From positions 1-15,401 of the forward strand of contig CAYQTO010000085.1 of assembly GCA_964420455.1 (NCBI GenBank): a DNA stretch of 15,401 bases, in the 5' to 3' direction. The notes beneath the pieces were generated by a model. That model saw only the letters and a list, made by a program, of their open reading frames with translations, ran no database searches and was not told where the DNA came from. This document shows positions 1-6,803 of the stretch, one piece after another. Both the position numbers and the translations under genes were made by a program. Source of the DNA: CAYQTO01 sp964420455. Lineage in GTDB: Bacteria > Sumerlaeota > Sumerlaeia > SLMS01. How positions within the stretch are numbered: the first letter of the stretch is position 1; every line of letters begins with the position of its first letter.

Positions 1-1667
1 GTCGGAATGTTGAATGGGGTGAGTCGTGTGTGGTCGAAGATGATGTCGAAGGTAATGTCGCGGATGGGGGTGCCGGGCAAGGGGTTGGAAACGATGAAAT
101 CGACTTCCGCAAAGGGCCCGCTAGGGTCGCTGAAATCGACGCTCGCTCTGGTTGACAGCTCGTAGCGGACCGACGCGGGACGGGTAGGGTCGCTATCGAG
201 GACGACGTCGTTCTGGAGCCGCTCGGGATCTGCGGGATCGCCCGTGCCCAGGAGTGGCGCGAGGGGGGTATAGTCGCAGAGGAAGGTCTGGTCCGGCAGG
301 AGCCCGATCTGGAGGCCGAGGACGCTGCTGGTGGGATCGTCGGGGTCGTTGATGCCCTCGAGGTTATTGAGCTGGAAGATGGCGTTCTCGGGCACGCAGT
401 CGCCGCGAACCGCTCGGGTAAACTCGAGCAGCTGCTGGTCGAACTGGAGTCCGAAGGCGATCTCGCTCTCGCTGCCGCGGGAGCGCATAATGACGGGGAC
501 CTCGACCTCGACGCCGCGGGGGATGACCGTGTTGCCGATGCGGACAATACGGTCGGAGATGGCGAAGGGGCCGGCGGCGGGGGCGGGCTCGTCGAAGCCC
601 ACGCCCGCGGCATAGCGGGTGGTCTGGACCCAGTCGGCAACGGTCAGGCGGCCATCGCCGCCGGAAACGCCGAGGACGCCGGTGCTGCGCGGCGAGGAGT
701 CCAGCCGGTTGAATTCGTTGGCGGAGCTCCGCCGGTAATTCTCGTAGAGGTCCTCGTTCAGGAAGAGTTCGTCGAACACCAGCGGGGTTGGATCCCCCGC
801 GAACTCGGCGAGGTTGGTGGGACGCCGTTCGTAGAGCCGATCGTCGATGACGAGATAGTCGAGGAGCGTGAGGGCGCTGCCGATGTGGTCCGCAATGGTG
901 ACGATGCCCTGGCCGGACTGGGCCTGGCTGATGGTGGCGGTTTCTTCCCGCGGGGCCGTGTCGCCCTCGAACTGGTTGTTGAAGACGAGGCAGGTTTCGA
1001 CGAGGGCGGCGGTTTCGCCGGTATTTCCGGCGTCGAAGATGACCAGTTCGAAGATGCTGTTGCCGATGGGACGGCCGTTATAGTCGGCGAGGGTTTCGGC
1101 CGTCTCGGAGTCCGGCTTGAAGATGTCGGTAATCTGGGAGGTGGTGGGGCGATAGCGGCCGGAGAGGGTGGGAATGGACAGGTCGCAGGCGAAGGCGGCG
1201 GCGGCGACCGTCTCGCTGTCGAACAGGATCGAGATATCCTGATTGTAGATCTGGTTGGGGTCCCAGTCACTGTCGAGGCATCCGCGGCCGAAATCGATCA
1301 GCTCGATGGTGAGGATGTCGGGCTCGCCATCGGGCGTGAAGAAGGTGTGGCGGAGCCAGATGGAGACTTGCTCGACACGGGGGTGCTTGATCTTGACGAA
1401 GACGTTGAGGTCCGTAATGGAGCCATCGGCGGGGCCGCCCTCCTGAAAGAAGGTCCCCGCGTCGTAAACGATGTTGGTGTAGGTATTGCCCGGGGCCCCA
1501 ACGGGTGTGGGGGTGCTGTCGAGGGGGCGGGGGACGCCGGCAAAGTCGGTACAGGCGGTGAAGCCCGCGGCCCCGGCGGTGTTGGGGGCGAGGGCCCAGG
1601 CGCCCGCGAGGACGGCGGCGCCCGTCAGCAGGGCGCGACGCCCGAACGACGCGAATCGCGACATCAT
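1..1667 (-). CDS. Large exported protein with P-domain, dockerin-like and cohesin-like regions (C-terminus beyond window)
   Basis: The first 555 residues are visible and the frame is open to the left edge. ATG at 1667 is chosen over the adjacent ATG at 1664 because AAAGGAG (1677-1683) lies 9 bases upstream. The N-terminus has a twin-arginine-like stretch (R10-R11-ALL) and a hydrophobic core up to AGAA near residue 34, so export by Tat or Sec is likely. Residues about 40-230 resemble a proprotein-convertase P-domain: alternating beta strands, KIKHPRVEQVSIWLRHT at 92-108, then FELVIFDAGNTGETA and a closing strand ending CLVF. Two similar short motifs follow, GQGIVTIADHI (252-262) and GDGRLTVADWV (337-347); the second looks like a dockerin half-repeat lacking the first two calcium ligands. 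Residues about 370-460 resemble a cohesin-type beta sandwich, and a second similar region starts near 498. Known P-domains and cohesins bind or stabilise extracellular partners. The substrate and any catalytic domain are not visible. Domain names are by eye. Confidence 0.8.
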   Translation of the reverse strand, partial: MMSRFASFGRRALLTGAAVLAGAWALAPNTAGAAGFTACTDFAGVPRPLDSTPTPVGAPGNTYTNIVYDAGTFFQEGGPADGSITDLNVFVKIKHPRVEQVSIWLRHTFFTPDGEPDILTIELIDFGRGCLDSDWDPNQIYNQDISILFDSETVAAAAFACDLSIPTLSGRYRPTTSQITDIFKPDSETAETLADYNGRPIGNSIFELVIFDAGNTGETAALVETCLVFNNQFEGDTAPREETATISQAQSGQGIVTIADHIGSALTLLDYLVIDDRLYERRPTNLAEFAGDPTPLVFDELFLNEDLYENYRRSSANEFNRLDSSPRSTGVLGVSGGDGRLTVADWVQTTRYAAGVGFDEPAPAAGPFAISDRIVRIGNTVIPRGVEVEVPVIMRSRGSESEIAFGLQFDQQLLEFTRAVRGDCVPENAIFQLNNLEGINDPDDPTSSVLGLQIGLLPDQTFLCDYTPLAPLLGTGDPADPERLQNDVVLDSDPTRPASVRYELSTRASVDFSDPSGPFAEVDFIVSNPLPGTPIRDITFDIIFDHTRLTPFNIP

Positions 1668-1973
1668 GTGGTGATTCTCCTTTGCTGGTGACCCGGCGGG
1701 GTTATCGGCGTTTTGGGCAGTGGGACAAGCGCGGTTTTGGGAGGGTTCATCGAAAGTTCCGCGGGGGTGGGCCATCTCAGGTTTCCCCTTCGAAGGATTG
1801 GGAGCTTTTCCGGGAAAATTCGGGGGGGCTGCTTGGGGCGCCGTCGAGACGGGTCCCGGGCAGGGCATGGCAACAGTCTGGGCGGAGGTCCCGCCACGCG
1901 ACGTCCCCGATTGTTTCCTCGGCCCGCCCAAAACGGCTGGCGGGATCCTTCTGCTTGGTGAGTTTCGACAATA

Positions 1974-2004
1974 ACGGTAGCTGTTCGGGCGCAATTAGTG
2001 TCAA
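1974..2004 (-). promoter_or_regulatory. Candidate promoter for the exported-protein gene
   Basis: On the minus strand a perfect TTGACA (2004-1999) is followed after a 19-base spacer by TACCGT (1979-1974), a poor -10 match. This would leave an untranslated leader of roughly 300 bases before the ATG at 1667. The spacer is long and the sigma-factor preference of this organism is unknown, so the call is weak. Confidence 0.25.
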
Positions 2005-2044
2005 CGAATAACTTCAGCGAATCCAGCGGACAAGACCCTCACCG

Positions 2045-2056
2045 CCGGGATCCCGG
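2045..2056. promoter_or_regulatory. 12-bp palindrome CCGGGATCCCGG upstream of the yajC promoter candidate
   Basis: This perfect palindrome ends 10 bases before the TTGACA at 2067, a position where activator or repressor sites often sit. No regulator can be named. In DNA this GC-rich such a palindrome can also arise by chance. Confidence 0.25.
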
Positions 2057-2066
2057 GGGTTTCCGT

Positions 2067-2094
2067 TTGACAGTCCCTCCGAGCCCTTTCTAGC
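2067..2094 (+). promoter_or_regulatory. Candidate sigma-70-type promoter for yajC-secDF-ilvC
   Basis: A perfect -35 hexamer TTGACA (2067-2072) is followed after 16 bases by TCTAGC (2089-2094), which matches the -10 consensus at three positions. Transcription would start near 2100, giving a leader of about 70 bases before yajC. Nothing between yajC and ilvC looks like a stronger promoter, so this may drive all three genes. Confidence 0.4.
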
Positions 2095-2170
2095 CTCCGC
2101 GCCCTTTGCCCGCCGCCGGCCATCGCAAGCCCGGCCGGGCGTCTCCATCTCCCGACCCGCAAGGCATTTC

Positions 2171-2656
2171 ATGGCCCCCGCTTCCCTCGTGCTGTTGCTG
2201 CTCGCCACCGTCGATGGTCCCCCGGTGGAGCCCGACGCGCCCGGCCTCTTTACCCCGGAATTTCTCATCGCCCTGGCGATCTTCATCCTGGCGTTCATTT
2301 TCCTGATCGACCGGCCCCAGAAGAAGCGCCAGGAGCAGCTCAAGAAAGAGGTCGCCGGCCTGAAGAAGGGCGACCGCGTGGTGACCACCAGCGGCATGCA
2401 CGGGACCGTGGCGCGGATCAACAAGGCACGGAACACGGTGTTCGTCACCATCGCCAAAGGGGTCGACGTGGAGTTCAACCAGGCGGCGCTGACGCGATTC
2501 CGCGAGGATCCGGACGCGGCAAAGAAGGAGGAGAAGGCGGAGGAAGCGGAGGAGGAGCCGGAGGATTCCGACTCCGCCGAGGAAACGGCCCCGGCCGCCC
2601 CCGATGGAAAGACGCCCAAGGGCGGGAGCAAAAAGGGCGCGAAGGCGAAGAGATAG
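2171..2656 (+). CDS. yajC: YajC, Sec translocon accessory subunit
   Basis: YajC is a small inner-membrane protein that associates with SecDF and the SecYEG channel; its precise role is unsettled. The 161-residue product has a short hydrophobic N-terminus, one clear membrane helix (about 29-47), and then the family signature: RPQKKRQ (48-54), LKKGDRVVTTSGMHGTV (64-80), and a beta-rich segment ending near residue 110. The usual family length is about 85-115 residues. Here there is an extra charged tail, first Glu/Asp-rich (about 112-138), then Lys/Gly-rich (147-161), probably disordered and cytoplasmic. The start at 2171 has only a weak AAGG upstream. It lies just upstream of secDF, the classical order. 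Confidence 0.93.
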   Translation: MAPASLVLLLLATVDGPPVEPDAPGLFTPEFLIALAIFILAFIFLIDRPQKKRQEQLKKEVAGLKKGDRVVTTSGMHGTVARINKARNTVFVTIAKGVDVEFNQAALTRFREDPDAAKKEEKAEEAEEEPEDSDSAEETAPAAPDGKTPKGGSKKGAKAKR

Positions 2657-2699
2657 GTCGATGGGAGGCGCTGGCGACTCCGAACTTGACCCGCATTGG

Positions 2700-2733
2700 C
2701 GCCCCGCCGGTGAAGTAGGTCACCGGCGAGGCG
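2700..2733 (+). promoter_or_regulatory. Strong hairpin between yajC and secDF
   Basis: Bases 2700-2713 pair with 2720-2733 in 13 of 14 positions (one C/A mismatch) around a 6-base loop AGTAGG; the inner 9 pairs are perfect (CGCCGGTGA / TCACCGGCG). It begins 44 bases after the yajC stop. No T-run follows, so it is not a normal intrinsic terminator. It could be an mRNA-processing or stability element, or an attenuator that sets the yajC:secDF ratio. The structure is read directly; the function is inferred. Confidence 0.5.
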
Positions 2734-2853
2734 GGCATGGCCCCGCCCGGGCGAAGGATATTGTCTGTTGGCCTGAAGACGGCGCCGTGGTGGACGTGAC
2801 GGCTACCCGCGCCGGCTTATTCCGATGAAAGAAGGATCCGCGGTCCGCATCCC

Positions 2854-5655
2854 ATGAACAAGGTCTTCACCCCGAAGCTCATCACCGTGATGGTGGTGAC
2901 ACTTCTCTGCCTGTATCTGATTTATCCGACGGTGCAATACTTCGCGTTGGTGACGACGATGCCGGAGGAGCCGACCGCGGAGCAGGAAGCGCGACGGCAC
3001 GAACTGCTCGCCAATCCGAACGTCATCAAGCTGGGGCTGGACCTGCAGGGCGGGGCGGACTTCCTGCTCGAGGTGGACCGGGATCGCACGCTCCGGCGGC
3101 TGGTGGAGAATGAGGTGGCGCGCCTTCGCGAGCAGCTGACGCGAGACGACGTGAACGCCTCCGTCCGCATGGTCGAGCAGGAGGCAGGCGGCTTCGTCGT
3201 TGAGATGAGACTGAACGACGAGCGCGACCTGGAGTTCGGGATCGAGTCGCTCGAGACCCTTATCCAGGGGCAGTTTGCGCTGGTTCCCGAGGGGAACGCC
3301 CGCGAGGCCCTGGCATCGGAAGCTGGTCTGCTGCTGATTCCGGACGAGGCCGAGGTTACGAGACAGATCCGCGACGCGACCGACGGGGCATTGGAGGTGG
3401 TGCGCCGGCGCGTGGATGCCTTTGGCCTGACCCAGCCGATCGTGGCACGGGCCGGCATTGATCGCATCAACGTCCAGGTGCCGGGCGAGGACGACCCGGA
3501 ATCGCTCCGGGAATCGCTCCTCAAGACGGCGGCGCTCGAATTCCGGCTCCTTCACCCGGAGCACGACACGGCCATCCTCGAGTTCATCCAGGGTGAATCG
3601 CCTCGCTCGTTTGTCGAGGGAGCCGGGACCGGCCGCATCAAGCCGGAACACGTGGAGGTAACGACGCTGGCGGACGGACGCGAGCTGCTCCGCCTGAAGG
3701 ACAACATTCCTGGGGTGCCGGCGGGATACACGCTGCGGCTGGGAACGCACAAGGTGGTCGACGAGGCGTCGGGGGCGATCGATGAAGCCTCGACGATTGA
3801 CGACCTGGTTTACCTCGTCCAGCAGAACGCCCCGGTCACCGGCGACCAGCTCCGCCGTGCGGCGGTCATCACGGACCCGCGGGACTTCACCGATCCGATC
3901 AAGGTGTCGATCCAGTTCGACCGGCAGGGAACCCGCGCGTTCGGCGAGATCACCGCCGACAATGTTGGTCGCCGGTTCGCCATCCTGCTCGACGACGTGG
4001 TCTACTCTGCGCCGACGATCCAGGACGAGATCCTCGGCGGCGCGGCCACCATCAGCGGCAGCTTCACCCAGGCGGAGGCCAGCGACCTCGCGACGATCCT
4101 CAAGGCCGGGGCGCTGCCGGCGCCACTGATCCCGATCACAGAAAACACCGTCGGCCCCTCGCTCGGGGCGGACTCGATCCGCGATTCCGTCAAGGCCATC
4201 GGCATCGGCGCGGTGCTGATCGTGATCCTGATGGTGGCGGTCTACGGCGCATCGGGCTTCATCTCGGTCATTGCCATGTTGCTTAACGTCCTCCTCATCA
4301 TGGCGGTGCTGTCGCTGATGGGGGCGACGCTTACCTTGAGCGGCATCGGCGGCATCCTGCTGACGATGGGCATCGCGGTGGATGCCAACATCCTGATCTA
4401 CGAGCGATTGCGCGAGGAATTGAATGCAGGCAAGCCGTTGCGGGCGGCGATCAACGTCGCGTTCAACCGGGCCTTCACGGTCATCGTTGACTCGAACGTG
4501 ACGTCGCTGTTGCCGGCGCTGGTTCTGGTTCTCTTCGAGGTTGTGGACGGATCTGTGAAGGGATTCTGGACGGCGATCGCCATCGGGCTGTTTGCGAACC
4601 TGTACACGGCGATCGTGGTGACGCGGGCGCTGATGGAGGCCTGGTACACGCAGTTCAAGTCGATCTCCGTCGGCAAGTTCCAGATTTTCCGCAACGCGAC
4701 GATCGACTGGATGCGTTATCGCGTGGTCGGCCTGGCAATTTCGGGTTCGCTGACGATCGCCTCGGTGGGCTACCTGGCGGTGTACGGGCCGAGCTTCGGG
4801 ATCGACTTCACCGGCGGTGTGCAGTCGGTGGTGACGCTCCCGACCGCGACCACGCAGGGCGAGATCGTCTCGACATTGGACCAAGAATTCAAGGACGTGC
4901 GCGCCATCAAGGTCGTGAACCAGCCGGGCCAGTGGCAAATCACCGTGCCCCAGTTGCCGGACGACGTGACCGGGGTCACGCCGACGCTCGACGAGATCCG
5001 CACCACCGTGGTCTCCTCGCTGAACAACGCCTACGAAGGAAGCGTGGTCATCGAAAACGTCCAGTCGATCGATCCGGCGGTCGGCGACGAGTTCAAGACG
5101 ACGGCCTTCTGGACGGTGCTGGTGGTCTGCGCCGTCATCCTGAGCTACGTGGCCTTCCGGTTCCAGTGGGTCTTCGGCGCCGCGGCGATCCTTGCACTTC
5201 TTCACGACGTCTTTCTCGCCTTCGGCCTGTTCAAGATGTTTGGCCATACCCTGACGCTGGACATCGTCTCGGCGCTGCTGATCATTCTCGGCTACTCGGT
5301 GAACGACACGATCGTGGTGTTCGACCGGGTGCGCGAACGCATGCAGGACCGGCTGACCGCGGACCTGAGCGAGGTGATCAACAAGGCCATCAACGAGGTG
5401 CTGAACCGCACGGTCCTGACGTCGGGGTCGACGTTCCTGGTGGTGGGGGTGATGTACCTGTTTGGCGGCTCGGGGCTGAGCGACTTCGCCCTGATCCTGC
5501 TGCTGGGCATTGTGTTCGGCACCTACAGCTCGATCTTCGTCGCCTCGGCAACCGTCTATACGTACCTGAAGTACCGGGGCATCACGACGGTGATCGCGGC
5601 GAAGAAGGCCACCACGCGGGTGGCGGTGCGCCGTTCGGTGCCGACGAAGACCTGA
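2854..5655 (+). CDS. secDF: SecDF, fused SecD-SecF protein-export membrane protein
   Basis: SecDF uses the proton gradient to pull translocating proteins out of the SecYEG channel on the periplasmic side. The 933-residue product is close to the sum of E. coli SecD plus SecF. The SecD half has a first membrane helix (about 9-31), LGLDLQGG (60-67), a large periplasmic region, and a five-helix block with GIAVDANILIYERLREE; D510 corresponds to the conserved intramembrane aspartate. The SecF half restarts with a helix near 628-645, FGIDFTGG (648-655), and GYSVNDTIVVFDRVRER (813-829) with D818. Twelve membrane helices are expected. The ATG at 2854 is supported by the family N-terminus. The nearest purine-rich stretch, GAAGGA (2831-2836), is 17 bases away, longer than ideal. 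YajC lies upstream and ilvC 59 bases downstream on the same strand. Confidence 0.97.
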   Translation: MNKVFTPKLITVMVVTLLCLYLIYPTVQYFALVTTMPEEPTAEQEARRHELLANPNVIKLGLDLQGGADFLLEVDRDRTLRRLVENEVARLREQLTRDDVNASVRMVEQEAGGFVVEMRLNDERDLEFGIESLETLIQGQFALVPEGNAREALASEAGLLLIPDEAEVTRQIRDATDGALEVVRRRVDAFGLTQPIVARAGIDRINVQVPGEDDPESLRESLLKTAALEFRLLHPEHDTAILEFIQGESPRSFVEGAGTGRIKPEHVEVTTLADGRELLRLKDNIPGVPAGYTLRLGTHKVVDEASGAIDEASTIDDLVYLVQQNAPVTGDQLRRAAVITDPRDFTDPIKVSIQFDRQGTRAFGEITADNVGRRFAILLDDVVYSAPTIQDEILGGAATISGSFTQAEASDLATILKAGALPAPLIPITENTVGPSLGADSIRDSVKAIGIGAVLIVILMVAVYGASGFISVIAMLLNVLLIMAVLSLMGATLTLSGIGGILLTMGIAVDANILIYERLREELNAGKPLRAAINVAFNRAFTVIVDSNVTSLLPALVLVLFEVVDGSVKGFWTAIAIGLFANLYTAIVVTRALMEAWYTQFKSISVGKFQIFRNATIDWMRYRVVGLAISGSLTIASVGYLAVYGPSFGIDFTGGVQSVVTLPTATTQGEIVSTLDQEFKDVRAIKVVNQPGQWQITVPQLPDDVTGVTPTLDEIRTTVVSSLNNAYEGSVVIENVQSIDPAVGDEFKTTAFWTVLVVCAVILSYVAFRFQWVFGAAAILALLHDVFLAFGLFKMFGHTLTLDIVSALLIILGYSVNDTIVVFDRVRERMQDRLTADLSEVINKAINEVLNRTVLTSGSTFLVVGVMYLFGGSGLSDFALILLLGIVFGTYSSIFVASATVYTYLKYRGITTVIAAKKATTRVAVRRSVPTKT

Positions 5656-5714
5656 CGAAGAGACCAACCGCGCCCGCGGGCGCCCAAGACCAGATCCAGG
5701 AGATCCAGACCCAG

Positions 5715-6716
5715 ATGGCCAGCTTGAACGTGTACTACGACAAGGACGTCGATGCGGGGGCGTTGAAGGACAAGACGATCGCGGTGGTGGGCTACGGGAG
5801 CCAGGGCCACGCGCAGGCGCAGAACCTCCGCGAGTCCGGCTTTACGGTGGTGATCGGCCAGCGCCCGGGCGGCAAGAACTACGACTTGGCCAAGGAGCAC
5901 GGCTTCGAGGTGCTCTCGGCAGCGGATGCCGCCGCCAAGGCCGACATCATCCAGATACTCGTGCCCGACGAGCGCCAGAAGGCCCTCTACGAGAACGACG
6001 TCCTGCCCCATCTGAAGGCGGGCAAGGCCCTCGTGTTCAGCCACGGGTTCAACATTCACTTCAAGAACATCGTCCCGCCGGCGGACGTGGACGTCTACAT
6101 GGTGGCGCCCAAGGGCCCCGGCCACCTGGTCCGGAGCGTCTATACGGAGGGGGGCGGCGTGCCTTGCCTCATCGCCCTGTTCCAGGACGCGAGCGGGCAG
6201 GCGAAGGCCCGCGCCCTGGCCCACGCCATGGGCGTCGGGGGCGGCCGCGCCGGCATCATCGAAACCACCTTCAAGGACGAGACGGAGACGGACCTGTTCG
6301 GCGAGCAGGCGGTCCTCTGTGGCGGCGTCAGCGAACTGATGAAGGCGGGCTTCGAGACTCTCGTCGCCGCCGGCTACCCGCCGGAAATGGCCTACTTCGA
6401 GTGCGTTCACGAGATGAAGCTCATCGTGGACCTGATCTACAAGAAGGGCTTCGCCGGCATGCGCTACTCGATCAGCAACACGGCGGAATACGGCGACTAT
6501 ACGCGCGGCAAGCGCGTGATCAGCGAGGGCGCCCGCGAGGAGATGAAGAAGATCCTCGGCGAGATCCAGTCGGGCGAGTTCGCGAAGGAGTTCATCGCCG
6601 AAAGCGACGGCGGCTTTCAGAACTTCGAGGCGATGCGGAAGGAAAACAACGAGCACCAGGTGGAAGTCGTCGGCCAGAAGCTGCGGGGCATGATGGGCTT
6701 TCTCGGGGGCAAGTAA
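5715..6716 (+). CDS. ilvC: Ketol-acid reductoisomerase, class I (IlvC)
   Basis: This is the second step of valine, leucine and isoleucine synthesis: Mg-dependent alkyl migration of acetolactate or acetohydroxybutyrate, then NAD(P)H reduction, in the cytosol. The 333 residues fit the short class I form. GYGSQGHAQAQNL (26-38) is the Rossmann motif and SHGFNIHF starts at 109. The metal and substrate residues are present: D193 and E197 in DETETDLFGEQ, E229 and E233 in ECVHE, S254 in YSIS, and K133 in APKGPGH. The cofactor loop GQRPGGKNYD (48-57) lacks the serines that bind the NADPH phosphate in relatives. The frame is open far upstream, but ATG 5715 is chosen because the family N-terminus begins here and AGGAG (5698-5702) precedes it. 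It probably shares the yajC-secDF transcript, which ends at the terminator downstream. Confidence 0.97.
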   Translation: MASLNVYYDKDVDAGALKDKTIAVVGYGSQGHAQAQNLRESGFTVVIGQRPGGKNYDLAKEHGFEVLSAADAAAKADIIQILVPDERQKALYENDVLPHLKAGKALVFSHGFNIHFKNIVPPADVDVYMVAPKGPGHLVRSVYTEGGGVPCLIALFQDASGQAKARALAHAMGVGGGRAGIIETTFKDETETDLFGEQAVLCGGVSELMKAGFETLVAAGYPPEMAYFECVHEMKLIVDLIYKKGFAGMRYSISNTAEYGDYTRGKRVISEGAREEMKKILGEIQSGEFAKEFIAESDGGFQNFEAMRKENNEHQVEVVGQKLRGMMGFLGGK

Positions 6717-6756
6717 GGGCATGCGGCGCCGTCGCGCCCGGTATCCCTGCGATTGG

Positions 6757-6788
6757 GGCCCGCGTTGCGTCGCGGGCCTTCTTTCTTT
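6757..6788 (+). terminator. Intrinsic terminator after ilvC
   Basis: A perfect 8-bp GC stem, GGCCCGCG (6757-6764) with CGCGGGCC (6771-6778), encloses the loop TTGCGT and is followed by TTCTTTCTTT (6779-6788). It starts 41 bases after the ilvC stop and lies just upstream of the ribosome-binding site of the next gene. It should end the yajC-secDF-ilvC transcript, and read-through or a promoter not recognised here must serve the next gene. Confidence 0.88.
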
Positions 6789-6803
6789 CAGTGGGGGAGG
6801 GCC

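Larger units (their letters stand above)
1668..2170. other. Divergent intergenic region (503 bp) with promoter candidates and palindromes
   Basis: No convincing gene lies here; the short open frames use near-cognate starts and have no recognisable product. The stretch separates the minus-strand exported protein from plus-strand yajC, so it should carry promoters for both. It contains two TTGACA hexamers, one per strand (2067-2072 plus; 1999-2004 minus). It also contains three perfect or near-perfect palindromes: CCTTCGAAGG (1787-1796), TTTTCC-G-GGAAAA (1806-1818) and CCGGGATCCCGG (2045-2056). The function of the palindromes is not known. Confidence 0.6.

Noticed and set aside
885..1691. 268-codon plus-strand frame over the exported-protein gene
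   Set aside because: Its Gly/Glu/Val-rich product looks like a shadow. The minus frame has a signal peptide, ordered domains and a good ribosome-binding site.
1777..2004. 75-codon minus-strand frame upstream of the exported-protein gene
   Set aside because: It uses a TTG start that coincides with the TTGACA box, and has no ribosome-binding site or known homology. I cannot exclude a small gene.
2129..2140. GCCCGGCCGGGC palindrome in the yajC leader
   Set aside because: It is pure G/C with no loop; such palindromes are common by chance at this base composition.
2661..2857. Secretion-monitoring arrest peptide (SecM/VemP type) ahead of secDF
   Set aside because: Neither small frame encodes a signal peptide or hydrophobic segment, which such sensors need.
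2803..5667. 954-codon open frame antisense to secDF
   Set aside because: The translation is rich in Arg, His, Asp and Gln with no family signal, while the plus strand encodes a clear SecDF. Long antisense frames follow from the strong GC third-position bias.
4932..5714. Upstream extension of the ilvC frame
   Set aside because: It overlaps the 3' end of secDF out of frame and is basic and low-complexity. The KARI family N-terminus fits ATG 5715.
5556..6722. 388-codon minus-strand frame over ilvC
   Set aside because: It is antisense to a KARI with all catalytic residues and no recognisable product.
6753..6803. TTG start for the glycosyltransferase
   Set aside because: It lies at the foot of the terminator stem, and ATG 6804 has a strong ribosome-binding site.
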